Below are positions 37,179-45,666 of a DNA stretch of 64,000 bases, in pieces (position 1 is the stretch's first letter; each line of letters opens with the position of its first letter). The stretch spans positions 4,898,001 through 4,962,000 of the forward strand of contig NZ_SHKW01000001.1 of the NCBI RefSeq assembly GCF_004217555.1, written 5' to 3'. The stretch is from Edaphobacter modestus. Lineage in GTDB: Bacteria > Acidobacteriota > Terriglobia > Terriglobales > Acidobacteriaceae. Both the position numbers and the translations under genes were made by a program. Under the pieces are notes generated by a model. It did no database searches. It was not told the DNA's origin and worked only from the letters and a program-made list of their open reading frames with translations.

Positions 37179-37613
37179 ATGACGATAACCATGTTTCGCA
37201 AAGCAGGTATGCGGATGGCAATGGTTGCGCTTTGTACTGGCGCGCTATGTGCTCTTCCAGTGATGGCGCAGGACACCGCGCCGGCAGCTTCGCAGGGAAC
37301 GGAAGGCACGCACGGTCATCAGCGTGGAGACGCGACCGCGATGCTGACCCAGAAACTGAACCTCACGACGGACCAGCAGGCCCAGGTCAAGTCCATCAAT
37401 GACGATGCAAGGTCGCAGGTTATGGCTTTGAGAAATGACACCTCGATGTCGAACGACGACAAACGATCCAAGATGATGGAGATTCGAAAGACATCTCAGG
37501 ATAAGATCCGCGCCGTTCTGACGGACGATCAGAAGACGAAATACGACGAGATGCAGGCAGAGATGCGGGAGCGGATGAAGGATCGTCAGCAGGGCGCGCC
37601 AGCACCTCAGTAA
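37179..37613 (+). CDS. Spy-like periplasmic protein
   Basis: A 144-aa exported protein. A signal peptide ends near ALPVMAQ. The mature part is helical and charged, with LTQKLNLTTDQQAQVKSI and VLTDDQKTKYDEMQAEM, two LTxDQ-type segments of the LTXXQ/Spy-CpxP outline. Those relatives are periplasmic chaperones or stress sensors. The start is an ATG behind GAGAGGGA; a terminator follows. Confidence 0.78.
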   Translation: MTITMFRKAGMRMAMVALCTGALCALPVMAQDTAPAASQGTEGTHGHQRGDATAMLTQKLNLTTDQQAQVKSINDDARSQVMALRNDTSMSNDDKRSKMMEIRKTSQDKIRAVLTDDQKTKYDEMQAEMRERMKDRQQGAPAPQ

Positions 37614-37640
37614 AATGCAATATCAAGATTGGAACGGTCT

Positions 37641-37664
37641 GGCCGGAGGTCCTCTCCGGCCTTT
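37641..37664 (+). terminator. Terminator after the Spy-like gene
   Basis: GGCCGGAG (37641-37648) and CTCCGGCC (37654-37661) form an 8-bp stem with a 5-base loop, followed by TTT. Confidence 0.75.
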
Positions 37665-37809
37665 CTGCGTTCGGCATCCCATCAGGCCCGGTTGTGCGTT
37701 TACAATGAAGGGACAGTGACGAAGGCGCTGGAAGTTACTGCGGCAGGTGCCATTGCCGACAAGTCAGCCCCAAGTTGTTCTGGACGAATTCGAAGGGATC
37801 TAGCGAAGA

Positions 37810-38406
37810 ATGAAGAAGACGATGGTGTTGGGCGCGCTGATGCTGATGGCGTCTTTCGGGTACGCACAGGAGAGCCGGCAGGACGTAAGTGCAAGCGTGA
37901 TTGGGGTATTGACGCCGCAGGTGAATGGAAACGCGGTGCAGTTGAACACGACGAAGACCGTCGGATTTCTGGGTAGCTACCGCTATATGCTGACACCCCG
38001 AAGCGCGCTTGAGATGAACTACTCCTTCGCACAATACAGTTCAAACTACAACACCAGCTTTCTTCCGAATGTGCGTATCCATACCCGCCAGCAGGAGATT
38101 ACAGGCGCGTATGTCTACTCTCTGAACTTCCGGAACTTCAACCCCTTCCTGGAAGGCGGCGTCGGTGGGCTGATCTTTACGCCGATTCGCGACTTCCAAA
38201 CGACGAACTTCGACACGAGCCAGAATACAAGCATCGGCGCGCTCTTCGGCGGCGGCGTTGCCTATGAGCTCAGCCCGAGCTGGGACATCCGTGCGCAATA
38301 CCGTGGCTTTGTCGTCAAGGCTCCGGACTTCGGCCTCACGAACTTCAAGACCAATCGCTGGGAAGTGGTCTCGATGCCCGCCATCGGTATGGCATATCAC
38401 TTCTAA
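37810..38406 (+). CDS. Small outer-membrane beta-barrel protein
   Basis: A 198-aa protein with a signal peptide (MKKTMVLGALMLMASFGYAQ). Alternating aromatic and polar strands follow, ending MPAIGMAYHF; a terminal Phe is typical of outer-membrane barrels. The outline resembles OmpA/OprF-like N-terminal barrels of 8 strands. It has no periplasmic binding domain. The function is unknown. Confidence 0.78.
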   Translation: MKKTMVLGALMLMASFGYAQESRQDVSASVIGVLTPQVNGNAVQLNTTKTVGFLGSYRYMLTPRSALEMNYSFAQYSSNYNTSFLPNVRIHTRQQEITGAYVYSLNFRNFNPFLEGGVGGLIFTPIRDFQTTNFDTSQNTSIGALFGGGVAYELSPSWDIRAQYRGFVVKAPDFGLTNFKTNRWEVVSMPAIGMAYHF

Positions 38407-38420
38407 AGAAACATCCGCTT

Positions 38421-38460
38421 CAAGAGAAAGGCCCCTGATCGATCAGGGGCCTTTCTCTTG
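38421..38460. terminator. 40-bp perfect palindrome, bidirectional terminator
   Basis: CAAGAGAAAGGCCCCTGATC is followed immediately by its exact reverse complement. It lies between convergent genes: 14 bases after the plus-strand barrel gene and 37 past the stop of the minus-strand one. Its T-rich arm (CCTTTCTCTTG) would serve as the U-tract in both directions. Confidence 0.9.
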
Positions 38461-38497
38461 TGGTCAGCTATTGGCCAGCGAATCGCTGAACTGCTAT

Positions 38498-39028
38498 TCA
38501 AAAGCGGTATGCGCCGCCAATGGTAACGACGGAGGGAGACAGGCCGTTGGTCGGGAAGCCGAACCAGCGCTGGTATTCGTATTCGCCTCGAACATTGACG
38601 TGGCGAAGCAACTTGTAGTCCAGGCCGCCGCCGAGACCCAACATGTTATAAGCCAGATTCGCCGTAGTCTCCCCGCGATAGGTGAAGTTGAACACTCCTC
38701 GTCCGTAGAGCCCTTTGACGTAGGGAGAAAACCGTCCCCGATACGTACGGGAATATCGTGGGCCGATCTCGTAGGTCTTTTCGTACATATTGGTCTGCCC
38801 GTCCTTCACGTAACGAAACTCGCCCTCCACGCCGAGGTGACGATAAAAGTCCCAATCCACGTAGAGGGTGGTTCCGTTTACCCGATTCGGCAGGTAGTCC
38901 GTGTTCGCGCTGGAAAAGCCTGCCCCAATCTGTAGTGAGGCTGGCCGCTCGGCGGTTGGACTGGCTTGTGCATGAAGAACTGCGGAGGTGGTAAACAAGG
39001 ATGCTGCTATCAGAATCTTCTTAAACAA
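38498..39028 (-). CDS. Small outer-membrane beta-barrel protein
   Basis: A 176-aa protein with a signal peptide (MFKKILIAASLFTTSAVLHAQ) and strand-rich body: LQIGAGFSSANTDYL near the start, a YVDWDFYRHLGVEGEFRY segment, and NGLSPSVVTIGGAYRF at the end. It is clearly a paralogue of the next gene upstream (39131-39694), sharing the GxGxSxxxxDY opening, the H-x-G-x-E-G strand and the C-terminal NGLSP segment. The function is unknown. Confidence 0.8.
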   Translation of the reverse strand: MFKKILIAASLFTTSAVLHAQASPTAERPASLQIGAGFSSANTDYLPNRVNGTTLYVDWDFYRHLGVEGEFRYVKDGQTNMYEKTYEIGPRYSRTYRGRFSPYVKGLYGRGVFNFTYRGETTANLAYNMLGLGGGLDYKLLRHVNVRGEYEYQRWFGFPTNGLSPSVVTIGGAYRF

Positions 39029-39130
39029 TCACGTTCCCCTGAAAGAGGCCTGTATGTTCGTTCGAACAGGCCTTGAAACATTCACGCGAAGGGCCGCTCT
39101 ACCTGCTTATCGGCAGAGCAGCCCTGGCTC

Positions 39131-39694
39131 TTAGTGAAAAGTGTACGCTGCCCCGAAGGTGAAGACATAGGGCGACAATCCATTCGCCGCAAATCCCGGC
39201 CATCCCTGGTATTCGAAATCGAACGCCCGGACATTAATATGAGGGGTCGTCCGTACGTCGACACCGCCACCCACCGAATAGATCTTGTAGGTGTACGAGT
39301 AGTTCGGCCTGAGAGAGTCTTTATCGTAGTCGGTCTTAAAACGGCCGAGACCAAGCTGCCCTTTGGCATAGGGTTTCAAGCGGCTGAAGCGGCTGATGTG
39401 GAAGACATAGCGAGGTCCCAGAAGATAAGAGTCTTCGCCAATATCGGTTGGGGTAATCACGCTGACTTTGTGGATATTGCCTTCAATTCCCCAGTGCCGC
39501 GTAAAGTCATAGCTCCCGTAAATCGTGTAGCCCTGAATTTTTTTTTCCCCATAGTCAGGACTGGCAAAGGAATACCCTGCGCCCAGTTGGATTGAGCCGG
39601 TACGGGTGGCCGTGGGAATTGCCTGCGCATGGGAAACGTGGGCACTGGCCCACAATAAAAAGACGATGGAAGTAATCGAAAAAATACGTTTCAA
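39131..39694 (-). CDS. Small outer-membrane beta-barrel protein
   Basis: A 187-aa paralogue of the neighbouring barrel gene. A signal peptide ends at AHVSHAQ. SIQLGAGYSFASPDY opens the barrel, YDFTRHWGIEGNIHKV matches the second gene's strand, and NGLSPYVFTFGAAYTFH ends it. The two genes lie 102 bases apart on the same strand and probably arose by tandem duplication. Confidence 0.8.
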   Translation of the reverse strand: MKRIFSITSIVFLLWASAHVSHAQAIPTATRTGSIQLGAGYSFASPDYGEKKIQGYTIYGSYDFTRHWGIEGNIHKVSVITPTDIGEDSYLLGPRYVFHISRFSRLKPYAKGQLGLGRFKTDYDKDSLRPNYSYTYKIYSVGGGVDVRTTPHINVRAFDFEYQGWPGFAANGLSPYVFTFGAAYTFH

Positions 39695-39819
39695 CCGCGG
39701 TCCTCCAGTGATGACTTTCAGGCTAAGTTACAGAGAAAAGCAGAACTCTCTATTCTCTGTTAGATGGTCGAAAGGTGAGGATCGCCGTATAAGACGATCC
39801 CCGGTGGAACGATCGAATT

Positions 39820-41688
39820 TCAATTCTGCGGCGGATTGGCTGTAGCAGCTGCAGGGGAGGTGGGCTCTGCCGGAGTTGCCGGGGAGGTGGCAGGAGCCGG
39901 TTGCGAATTGGCGGCTGGAGCTCCGCCCGACGGGGCCGGAGTTTCAGTCGGTGGCTTGTAGTAACCAAGTTTAATGTATACCGGCCCCACTTCAAAGGGC
40001 ATCTTGTCGGCGGGCGACAGCAGTGTTTCGAAGGCCGGGTGGAGCGTGATCGTCTGATCGGTCCACGGATCGCGGCGCAGGAAGCTCGACAGCGGCATTG
40101 CGGCCTGCTGCTTCAGGTCTGCCATATCCAGCTTCGGAGACTTGGCCACCATGGCCGCCATCCAGAAGGTCTGGTCGTTGTCGCTCTTCACCAGTCCATC
40201 GCCGATCATCGGCTGGTTAAGAGCCTTCAGCGACGGCAGCCGCTGCTGAAGCTGCTGTAGGTAGAGGCCAAAATACTGCTCGCCTCCGACCAGCTCCTTC
40301 GCTCCAAGCAGCTCAACTGCCTTCTTCGCAGCCGCTTCATTGTCGGCATTCGTATGGTGCATCGGAATACGGTTGAAGACCGAAGTCGCCGGGAAGAGAA
40401 GCCGGTCGTTGAACGCGAACTTCGTGTCGAGCCGGTGGCCGAGAATAATGTGGGCAAGCTGGAAGGCCAGCAGCGCATTCAAATTGCCCATCTGCTGGGC
40501 GCCGTCCTGGCTGAGAACGGCAGTCGTGTCGATCAGGCTCTTCGACAGGATGATGGTGTTTCCCACCGAGAGCGACTCCAGGGGCTCGGTCAACAGCGTT
40601 CGGCAGTGAATCGGCCGCGACAGCGTGATGTTGTTGTACGCCAGAATATTGGTCGCCAGCGCCTCGAGAGTCTTGTCGAATTCGCTCGGTGCATCCAGCA
40701 GGCCGGCCTGGTACAACCGTTCGACAACGTTGTCCTCGGCCTGTGCCACCCAGGCGCGCTGCGCTCCCAGCGGGCTGAGATCCTGTGCCTCGCTGCTGAC
40801 GTCCGTCGCACCGACCACGTCCATCGACGTATTTTCGGAGTCCTTCTGCGGAACCTTCAGAACGTAGCCCCAGATGTGGTTGATCGCCTTGAACTTCAGC
40901 GTACGGGTGACACTCTTCGAATCGCTCTCTTCCACGTAGAACGAGGTTGGCAGCCAGAGACCGGGCTGGACGTTGGTGCGCCAGCTGTCAAAGTGGTAGT
41001 ACTCGCGCGAATCCTTTTCCGAGCCGGCGAAGTTGCCGTTGAAGCGTACAACGTTGCCTTCACGCGTCTCTATCCAGATACGGCCAAAGAAGCGGCCCCG
41101 CTTGTCTTTCCCGAGCGGCGTCACATCGAAGACCGCCGTGGGAGTGTTGCCCAGAAATTCGTTGCGGACATAGCCAAACTGGTAGTGCTGCCGGTCGAAG
41201 TCGTTCGAGTCCATCAGCAGCATCTGGACGAAGCCGACCTCGCTGAAGTTCAGGTGCAGGCTGCTGCCCAGACCGGTTATGAACGAGGTGGAGTGCTTGA
41301 AGAAGCCAAACTTGCCGCCATCGCTTCCCTGTGCGGTCGACTTGTTAACCTCGTATTCGCTTCCACCGATGATCCGGCTGAATTCGACGCGGCCCAGAAA
41401 GTGCTGGTCCGAGTCCGGTGTCTGACCCAGCTTGTCGTCAGCCCGCATGTTCTGGATGTAGGTCTCGACCAGCGGAGCTCGCTCCTTGACGGTCTTGATG
41501 ACCTCCTTCTCCCTTACGATGGCCTTGTCGATCAACTGGTTCTGGTTGGCCGTTAGCTTGGCCGCCGGTATATCCTGCGCCGCTGCCTTCTTGCCCGGCA
41601 GGGGGAACCCGAAGGCCGCGTGGGCGGAAAAGGTGGTGGCGATTACTGCCAGGACGAAACCGGCGGTAGGCTGTCTCCGAAAAATCAT
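39820..41688 (-). CDS. M48-like exported protein lacking the HExxH zinc motif
   Basis: A 622-aa secreted protein with a signal peptide (residues 1 to ~28) and a Pro/Ala-rich tail of about 50 residues. Residues ~380-460 follow the layout of an M48 peptidase core, LLAFQLAHIILGHRLDTKF, with NADNEAAAKKAVELL further on in place of the third ligand region. However, HExxH is replaced by FQLAH (409-413): the first His and the catalytic Glu are lost. It is therefore probably not a working protease. The first ~300 residues have no recognised domain. The start is an ATG behind AGGAG; 12 further codons are open upstream. Confidence 0.75.
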   Translation of the reverse strand: MIFRRQPTAGFVLAVIATTFSAHAAFGFPLPGKKAAAQDIPAAKLTANQNQLIDKAIVREKEVIKTVKERAPLVETYIQNMRADDKLGQTPDSDQHFLGRVEFSRIIGGSEYEVNKSTAQGSDGGKFGFFKHSTSFITGLGSSLHLNFSEVGFVQMLLMDSNDFDRQHYQFGYVRNEFLGNTPTAVFDVTPLGKDKRGRFFGRIWIETREGNVVRFNGNFAGSEKDSREYYHFDSWRTNVQPGLWLPTSFYVEESDSKSVTRTLKFKAINHIWGYVLKVPQKDSENTSMDVVGATDVSSEAQDLSPLGAQRAWVAQAEDNVVERLYQAGLLDAPSEFDKTLEALATNILAYNNITLSRPIHCRTLLTEPLESLSVGNTIILSKSLIDTTAVLSQDGAQQMGNLNALLAFQLAHIILGHRLDTKFAFNDRLLFPATSVFNRIPMHHTNADNEAAAKKAVELLGAKELVGGEQYFGLYLQQLQQRLPSLKALNQPMIGDGLVKSDNDQTFWMAAMVAKSPKLDMADLKQQAAMPLSSFLRRDPWTDQTITLHPAFETLLSPADKMPFEVGPVYIKLGYYKPPTETPAPSGGAPAANSQPAPATSPATPAEPTSPAAATANPPQN

Positions 41689-41786
41689 GATTACGGCTCC
41701 TGCGGCGACCTTTAGGTCATCCATGATGTCTTGCTGCGGTTAGTGACGGTTACAAAAAACAACGAAATGGCCGGAGCATCCTGCCG

Positions 41787-42872
41787 CTATCCAGCAAGCT
41801 GGAAGACGACGTTCACAATCCCCTCCCAGTCCACCGGGTTTCCCGAAGCATCCGTGGCGGGTTGAAAACGAGTTGCTTGAACGGCACGTATGGCGGACTC
41901 CCCCAGGCCATGGCCCAGGTCGCTCGTAACGCCGAGAACCTGCACTACGCCCGTTGCGGACACGTGCAGTCGCACCGAGACCGTTCCCTCGATGCGGAGC
42001 TTGATCGCCTCCTGCGTGTATTCAGGCCGAGGCTTGTAAAGAACCTTCGGAGCCTTCGCTGCCGTCGCCGCGGGCGTGGGCGCCTTCGGCATCGGCGGCA
42101 CGGCCTGGCCCAGATTCACGGGGCCCGTCGAAGCCGTCCGGCTCGTCGAGTTCAAAGGACCCGTTCCGCCGGGAACTCCGAGCTTCACTCCCTGCACCGG
42201 ACGAGATCCGTTGCCCGACATACTCTGGCTGCCCGGGGAACCCGAGCCCAGGTTGACGGCGGTTGCACGCGGGCCCGCTCCGGTATTCGAGGCCGGCATG
42301 CCAGGCGCGCCCTTCTGGCCCAGATCCACCGAGCTGGTGGCTGGGCGGTTTGAAGGCGCAATCGGATTGTCCGGTCGGCCAAGCGCTACCGGCGACGGGT
42401 GGGGAGATTCGTTCACCACCGACGCCGCTTGAGGATGAGCCAGCGATACGGGCTTCGGAGCCGCCGGTGCCGTCACCCGTTTCGGGGGAGCGGGAGGAAC
42501 TTCCGGAGCCGGTTGCGCCATCTTCACCTCGACCGGCTTGATGGGCTCCGGAGGCTTGACCTCCGGCATCCTGATCTTCGGTGGCTCGACTTTTGCCACC
42601 GGCGGGGCAGGAAGGGGTTTGGGAATAATCTTGGGGCGGATCGGCTCGATCGGCTTCGGAGGAAGGGACAGGGTCACCTCTGTCAACCTGTGAGTCTCTT
42701 CAATCTTCTTTGCCGCTGCTCCCACGATGCAGACGATGATGGCAATCACGACGTTTACCGTGATCGAGGTGAACAGCGATCCTTTGCTCTGTTGACCGTC
42801 GTGTAAGACGCCGAAATGAGAGAACTGAACGCTGGGAGGGGAGAGATCGTCAGTGTGGAGTGGCTTCGCCAT
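41787..42872 (-). CDS. TonB family protein with VxLG repeat linker
   Basis: A 361-aa energy-transducer-like protein. A membrane helix (VNVVIAIIVCIVGAAA, ~residues 38-53) is followed by a Pro/Lys-rich rod (PKPIEPIRPKIIPKPLPAPP). A central region has V-x-L-G motifs near residues 161, 180, 203, 227 and 249. The C-terminal TonB domain runs from YKPRPEYTQEAIKLRIEGTV to VFQLAG. TonB passes proton-motive energy to outer-membrane receptors. No ExbB/ExbD gene is adjacent. The ATG at 42872 has AAGGA six bases upstream; the longer frame is discounted. Confidence 0.88.
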   Translation of the reverse strand: MAKPLHTDDLSPPSVQFSHFGVLHDGQQSKGSLFTSITVNVVIAIIVCIVGAAAKKIEETHRLTEVTLSLPPKPIEPIRPKIIPKPLPAPPVAKVEPPKIRMPEVKPPEPIKPVEVKMAQPAPEVPPAPPKRVTAPAAPKPVSLAHPQAASVVNESPHPSPVALGRPDNPIAPSNRPATSSVDLGQKGAPGMPASNTGAGPRATAVNLGSGSPGSQSMSGNGSRPVQGVKLGVPGGTGPLNSTSRTASTGPVNLGQAVPPMPKAPTPAATAAKAPKVLYKPRPEYTQEAIKLRIEGTVSVRLHVSATGVVQVLGVTSDLGHGLGESAIRAVQATRFQPATDASGNPVDWEGIVNVVFQLAG

Positions 42873-43237
42873 AAAGAGTCCTTTTTGTTGACACCTCTCT
42901 GCAGAAGAGGTGGAACATTGGGACCAATCCGGGTAAAGATACCGGAGGACTGGTGTACCGGGGAGATTGAACCCTAGCCCAACTTGGGTGAATGCCGTCG
43001 AGCATTTTGCTCGATGCAACAATTACGACAACGCATCGCTGCCGCCGTGGAGCGTAACAAGACAGACGTGAAGAATTGCGTCAGGGTTGCAGCAGGCACC
43101 GTGCAATCGGGAGTCCAATCCGGTTCTCTTTCGCCGGGGCTCTGCCAATTCACTTACTCAAGTATAGTGCCGTAACCCCATTTGGATGACACTGATACTT
43201 TTGTGGTATGCAGAAAGAAGGGTTTAGGAGCTATGAA
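42873..43237. other. Divergent intergenic region between tonB and galE
   Basis: About 365 bases with no supported gene. It must hold the two divergent promoters. No clear operator or RNA fold was recognised. Confidence 0.5.
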
Positions 43238-44206
43238 ATGAATATCTTAGTAACAGGTGGCGCAGGTTACATCGGGGGCACGGTAAGCCGGCTTTTGCTC
43301 GCTGCGGGCCATCAGGTCACGATCTACGACAATCTTTGCCACAGCCGCAGCGAGGCCGTCGCACCAGGCGCGCGCTTCGTCCAGGCGGATCTCGCAGACC
43401 GCCCAAAAATCGAAGCGACCCTTCGCGAGCAGCACTTCGACGGGGTCATGCACTTCGCCGCGCTCATAGAGGCCGGGGAGAGTATGAAAGTCCCCGAGGT
43501 GTACTTCCGCAGCAACACCATGGCCACCCTCACCCTGCTCGAGGCGATGCTTGCCACCGGTCACGACCGCATCGTCTTCAGCTCCACCGCCGCCTGCTAC
43601 GGCGAGCCCGAAACGACTCCCATCACCGAAGATGCCCGGCTGCTCCCCACCAACGCCTACGGCGAGAGCAAGCTGCTGGTCGAACAGATGCTCACCTGGC
43701 TCAATCGCATTCATGGCTTTCGCTACGCCAGTCTCCGCTACTTCAACGTCGCAGGAGCCATTGAGGGATACGGCGAGGCCCACGAGCCGGAGTCCCACCT
43801 GATTCCCCTCATCCTCGATGTCGCCCTCGGCCGCCGCAAAGGCATCAAGGTCTTCGGCCTGGACTATCCCACCAAGGACGGAACCTGCATTCGCGACTAC
43901 ATCCACGTCCGCGACCTCGCCGAGGCCCATTTTCTCGCTCTTGGCGCGCTCGAACGCAGCGACCGTCTCATCTACAACATCGGCAACGGACAGGGCTTTA
44001 CGGTTCGGGAGGTGATCGACTCGGTGGCCCGCGTGACCGGCCGCCCCATTGCCGTCGAGGAGTGCGAGCGCCGTCCCGGAGACCCGGCAGTTCTGGTCGC
44101 CAGCTCGGAGAAGATCAAGGCGGAGCTGGGATGGCTGCCGAAGTTCCCCGAGCTCGACCAGATCATCGCCAGCGCCTGGCAGTGGCATCAGAAGCGTTAC
44201 GCCTAG
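43238..44206 (+). CDS. galE: UDP-glucose 4-epimerase
   Basis: A 322-aa SDR enzyme that interconverts UDP-glucose and UDP-galactose (or the N-acetyl forms). The NAD motif is LVTGGAGYIGG; catalytic residues lie in FSSTAACYGE and in NAYGESKLLVEQML (YxxxK). The GalE-type segment RYFNVAGA and the C-terminal RRPGDPAVLVASSEKIKAELGW are present. The ATG at 43238, with GGAG eight bases upstream, opens directly into the Rossmann strand. The DUF421 gene follows after 45 bases. Confidence 0.94.
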   Translation: MNILVTGGAGYIGGTVSRLLLAAGHQVTIYDNLCHSRSEAVAPGARFVQADLADRPKIEATLREQHFDGVMHFAALIEAGESMKVPEVYFRSNTMATLTLLEAMLATGHDRIVFSSTAACYGEPETTPITEDARLLPTNAYGESKLLVEQMLTWLNRIHGFRYASLRYFNVAGAIEGYGEAHEPESHLIPLILDVALGRRKGIKVFGLDYPTKDGTCIRDYIHVRDLAEAHFLALGALERSDRLIYNIGNGQGFTVREVIDSVARVTGRPIAVEECERRPGDPAVLVASSEKIKAELGWLPKFPELDQIIASAWQWHQKRYA

Positions 44207-44251
44207 GCGACATCCGGGCCGCACGATCCAACCACGCGTAAGGAGTCCTCT

Positions 44252-44827
44252 GTGATCGACAGCATGTTCCACCTCCATGTGCCGTTGCTGGAGAAGATTC
44301 TGCGGCCGGTGATCGTCTATCTCTGTCTCGTCCTGTTCCTGCGCCTGTTCGGGAAACGCGAACTGGCGCAGCTTAACCCCTTCGACCTGATCGTCCTGCT
44401 CTGCCTCTCGAACACCGTGCAGAATTCGATCATCGGCGATGACAACTCCGTCTCCGGGGGCATCGTCGGTGTCTTCTCTCTGCTCGGGATCAATTTTGTG
44501 CTGACGCGCATTCTGTTTCGCTTTCCCCGGCTCAACAGGATTGTTGAAGGCAAAGAGACGGTACTGATCGAGCAGGGCAAGGTCGACACTGAGGCCGTAA
44601 AGCGCGAGGCGCTCAGCGAACTTGAACTGAAGACGATATTGCACAGAGGGGGACTGAACGACTTCAGCCAGGTGGAATGCCTGGTGCTTGAACCCAGCGG
44701 CAACTTCTACGTGGAAGAGAAAGATCCACTGCGCGAAGGCAAAGAGCGCGGTGAGATCCTCCGACAGATCGTCGCACTGACCGCCGAAGTCAAGGAGCTG
44801 AAGACCCTGCTCGCCGCCCGCGGCTAG
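44252..44827 (+). CDS. DUF421 (YetF-like) membrane protein
   Basis: A 191-aa protein with three N-terminal membrane helices, the family motif YLCLVLFLRLFGKRELAQLNPFDLIVLL, and a cytoplasmic DUF421 domain with LIEQGKVDTEAVKREALSELEL. The C-terminus is a short coiled coil. In Bacillus, relatives (YetF/YrbG-like) are spore or membrane proteins of unclear role. The start is a GTG. It is probably cotranscribed with galE. Confidence 0.88.
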   Translation: MIDSMFHLHVPLLEKILRPVIVYLCLVLFLRLFGKRELAQLNPFDLIVLLCLSNTVQNSIIGDDNSVSGGIVGVFSLLGINFVLTRILFRFPRLNRIVEGKETVLIEQGKVDTEAVKREALSELELKTILHRGGLNDFSQVECLVLEPSGNFYVEEKDPLREGKERGEILRQIVALTAEVKELKTLLAARG

Positions 44828-44915
44828 CGTGCTGCGATTGCTTTCGCATCGTCACGCGTTACGAGATCTTGGCGGAGACGATGAAGAATCAACTGCGACG
44901 GCGAAGGGGAGGGAA

Positions 44916-44959
44916 CAGGTCCCCGCCCTGTCTTTTTGGCGAAGCGGGACAGGGACCTG
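44916..44959. terminator. Imperfect hairpin between converging genes
   Basis: CAGGTC and CCTGTC on the left pair with GACAGG and GACCTG on the right, with a six-base bulge on the left arm. It lies between the DUF421 gene and the small minus-strand gene. There is a five-T run in the loop but none after it, so termination is uncertain. Confidence 0.4.
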
Positions 44960-45026
44960 GAGATCGGCAACCGGAAAGGCTGACGACATTGCCGAGACTA
45001 CTGGGGGCGCTGCAGGATGTACAGGT

Positions 45027-45236
45027 TCAACCCTTCTTGTCTGCGCCCGCCGATTCGACCTTCTTCAGCGCGCTTCGATAGCGCTCCGGAGGTTCCAACA
45101 GGCGGGAGTCACGAATCGCCGCCCGGTAGCCGCCCAGGTAGATCGAATACATCACCGCCAGCGCACACCCCACGCCAAAACCGAAGCCGAGAAAAAATCC
45201 CACGCCGGCGGACCAGAAGACAGTTGTCGAGGACAT
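45027..45236 (-). CDS. Small membrane protein with a Gly-rich helix
   Basis: A 69-aa protein. One long hydrophobic helix (VGFFLGFGFGVGCALAVMYSIYL) carries GxxxG-like spacing, followed by a basic cytoplasmic tail (RYRSALKKVE). It has no recognised domain. The reading frame has normal codon bias, and the arrangement (one helix, charged tail) is plausible for a small membrane protein. It is isolated, opposite in strand to its neighbours. Confidence 0.6.
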   Translation of the reverse strand: MSSTTVFWSAGVGFFLGFGFGVGCALAVMYSIYLGGYRAAIRDSRLLEPPERYRSALKKVESAGADKKG

Positions 45237-45666
45237 TCTGTTCTAAAGTCTACCGCTCGCCTCGCCGTCAGCGGATAACATGCTGCCTCAACCCAACCAC
45301 AGGGCGGAACGTGGCTCGTGATTCATTCTGGGGCTTCCTGTCCTGCCCACAGCCCCTATGCCGTCCGCTGCTTTGTACCCCGCCGGCGCAATCGAACATT
45401 CCCGATCAAGAGACAACCGAGCCATGAATCTCTCCTGCCTCGTTTCCTGAGGCATAGGCCTCGTGCAAGCTGCTCACCGGGGCGGCAGATGCCGCAATCG
45501 ATGGAACTGCCATTTGTTCCCCGCGGAAATGTAAAAAACTAACCCATGAAAGTACGAAACCTTCCCGCACCCTCTCAAGCCCCGGACATTTGTCCTACCC
45601 TCTGGTTGCCGCTCGTATAAGCGATAGCGTACCTTTTTTGTACAGAAATTTAGTGGAGGATGTTGC
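45237..45666. other. Intergenic region upstream of acs
   Basis: About 430 bases without a supported gene. Near the acs start are two small dyads: GGACA-TT-TGTCC (45584-45595) and GTAC-N7-GTAC shortly after. They could be regulator sites for acs, but no known consensus was matched. Confidence 0.45.

Noticed and set aside
42984..43175. 63-codon frame before galE
   Set aside because: Lies in the divergent promoter region; no coding signature.
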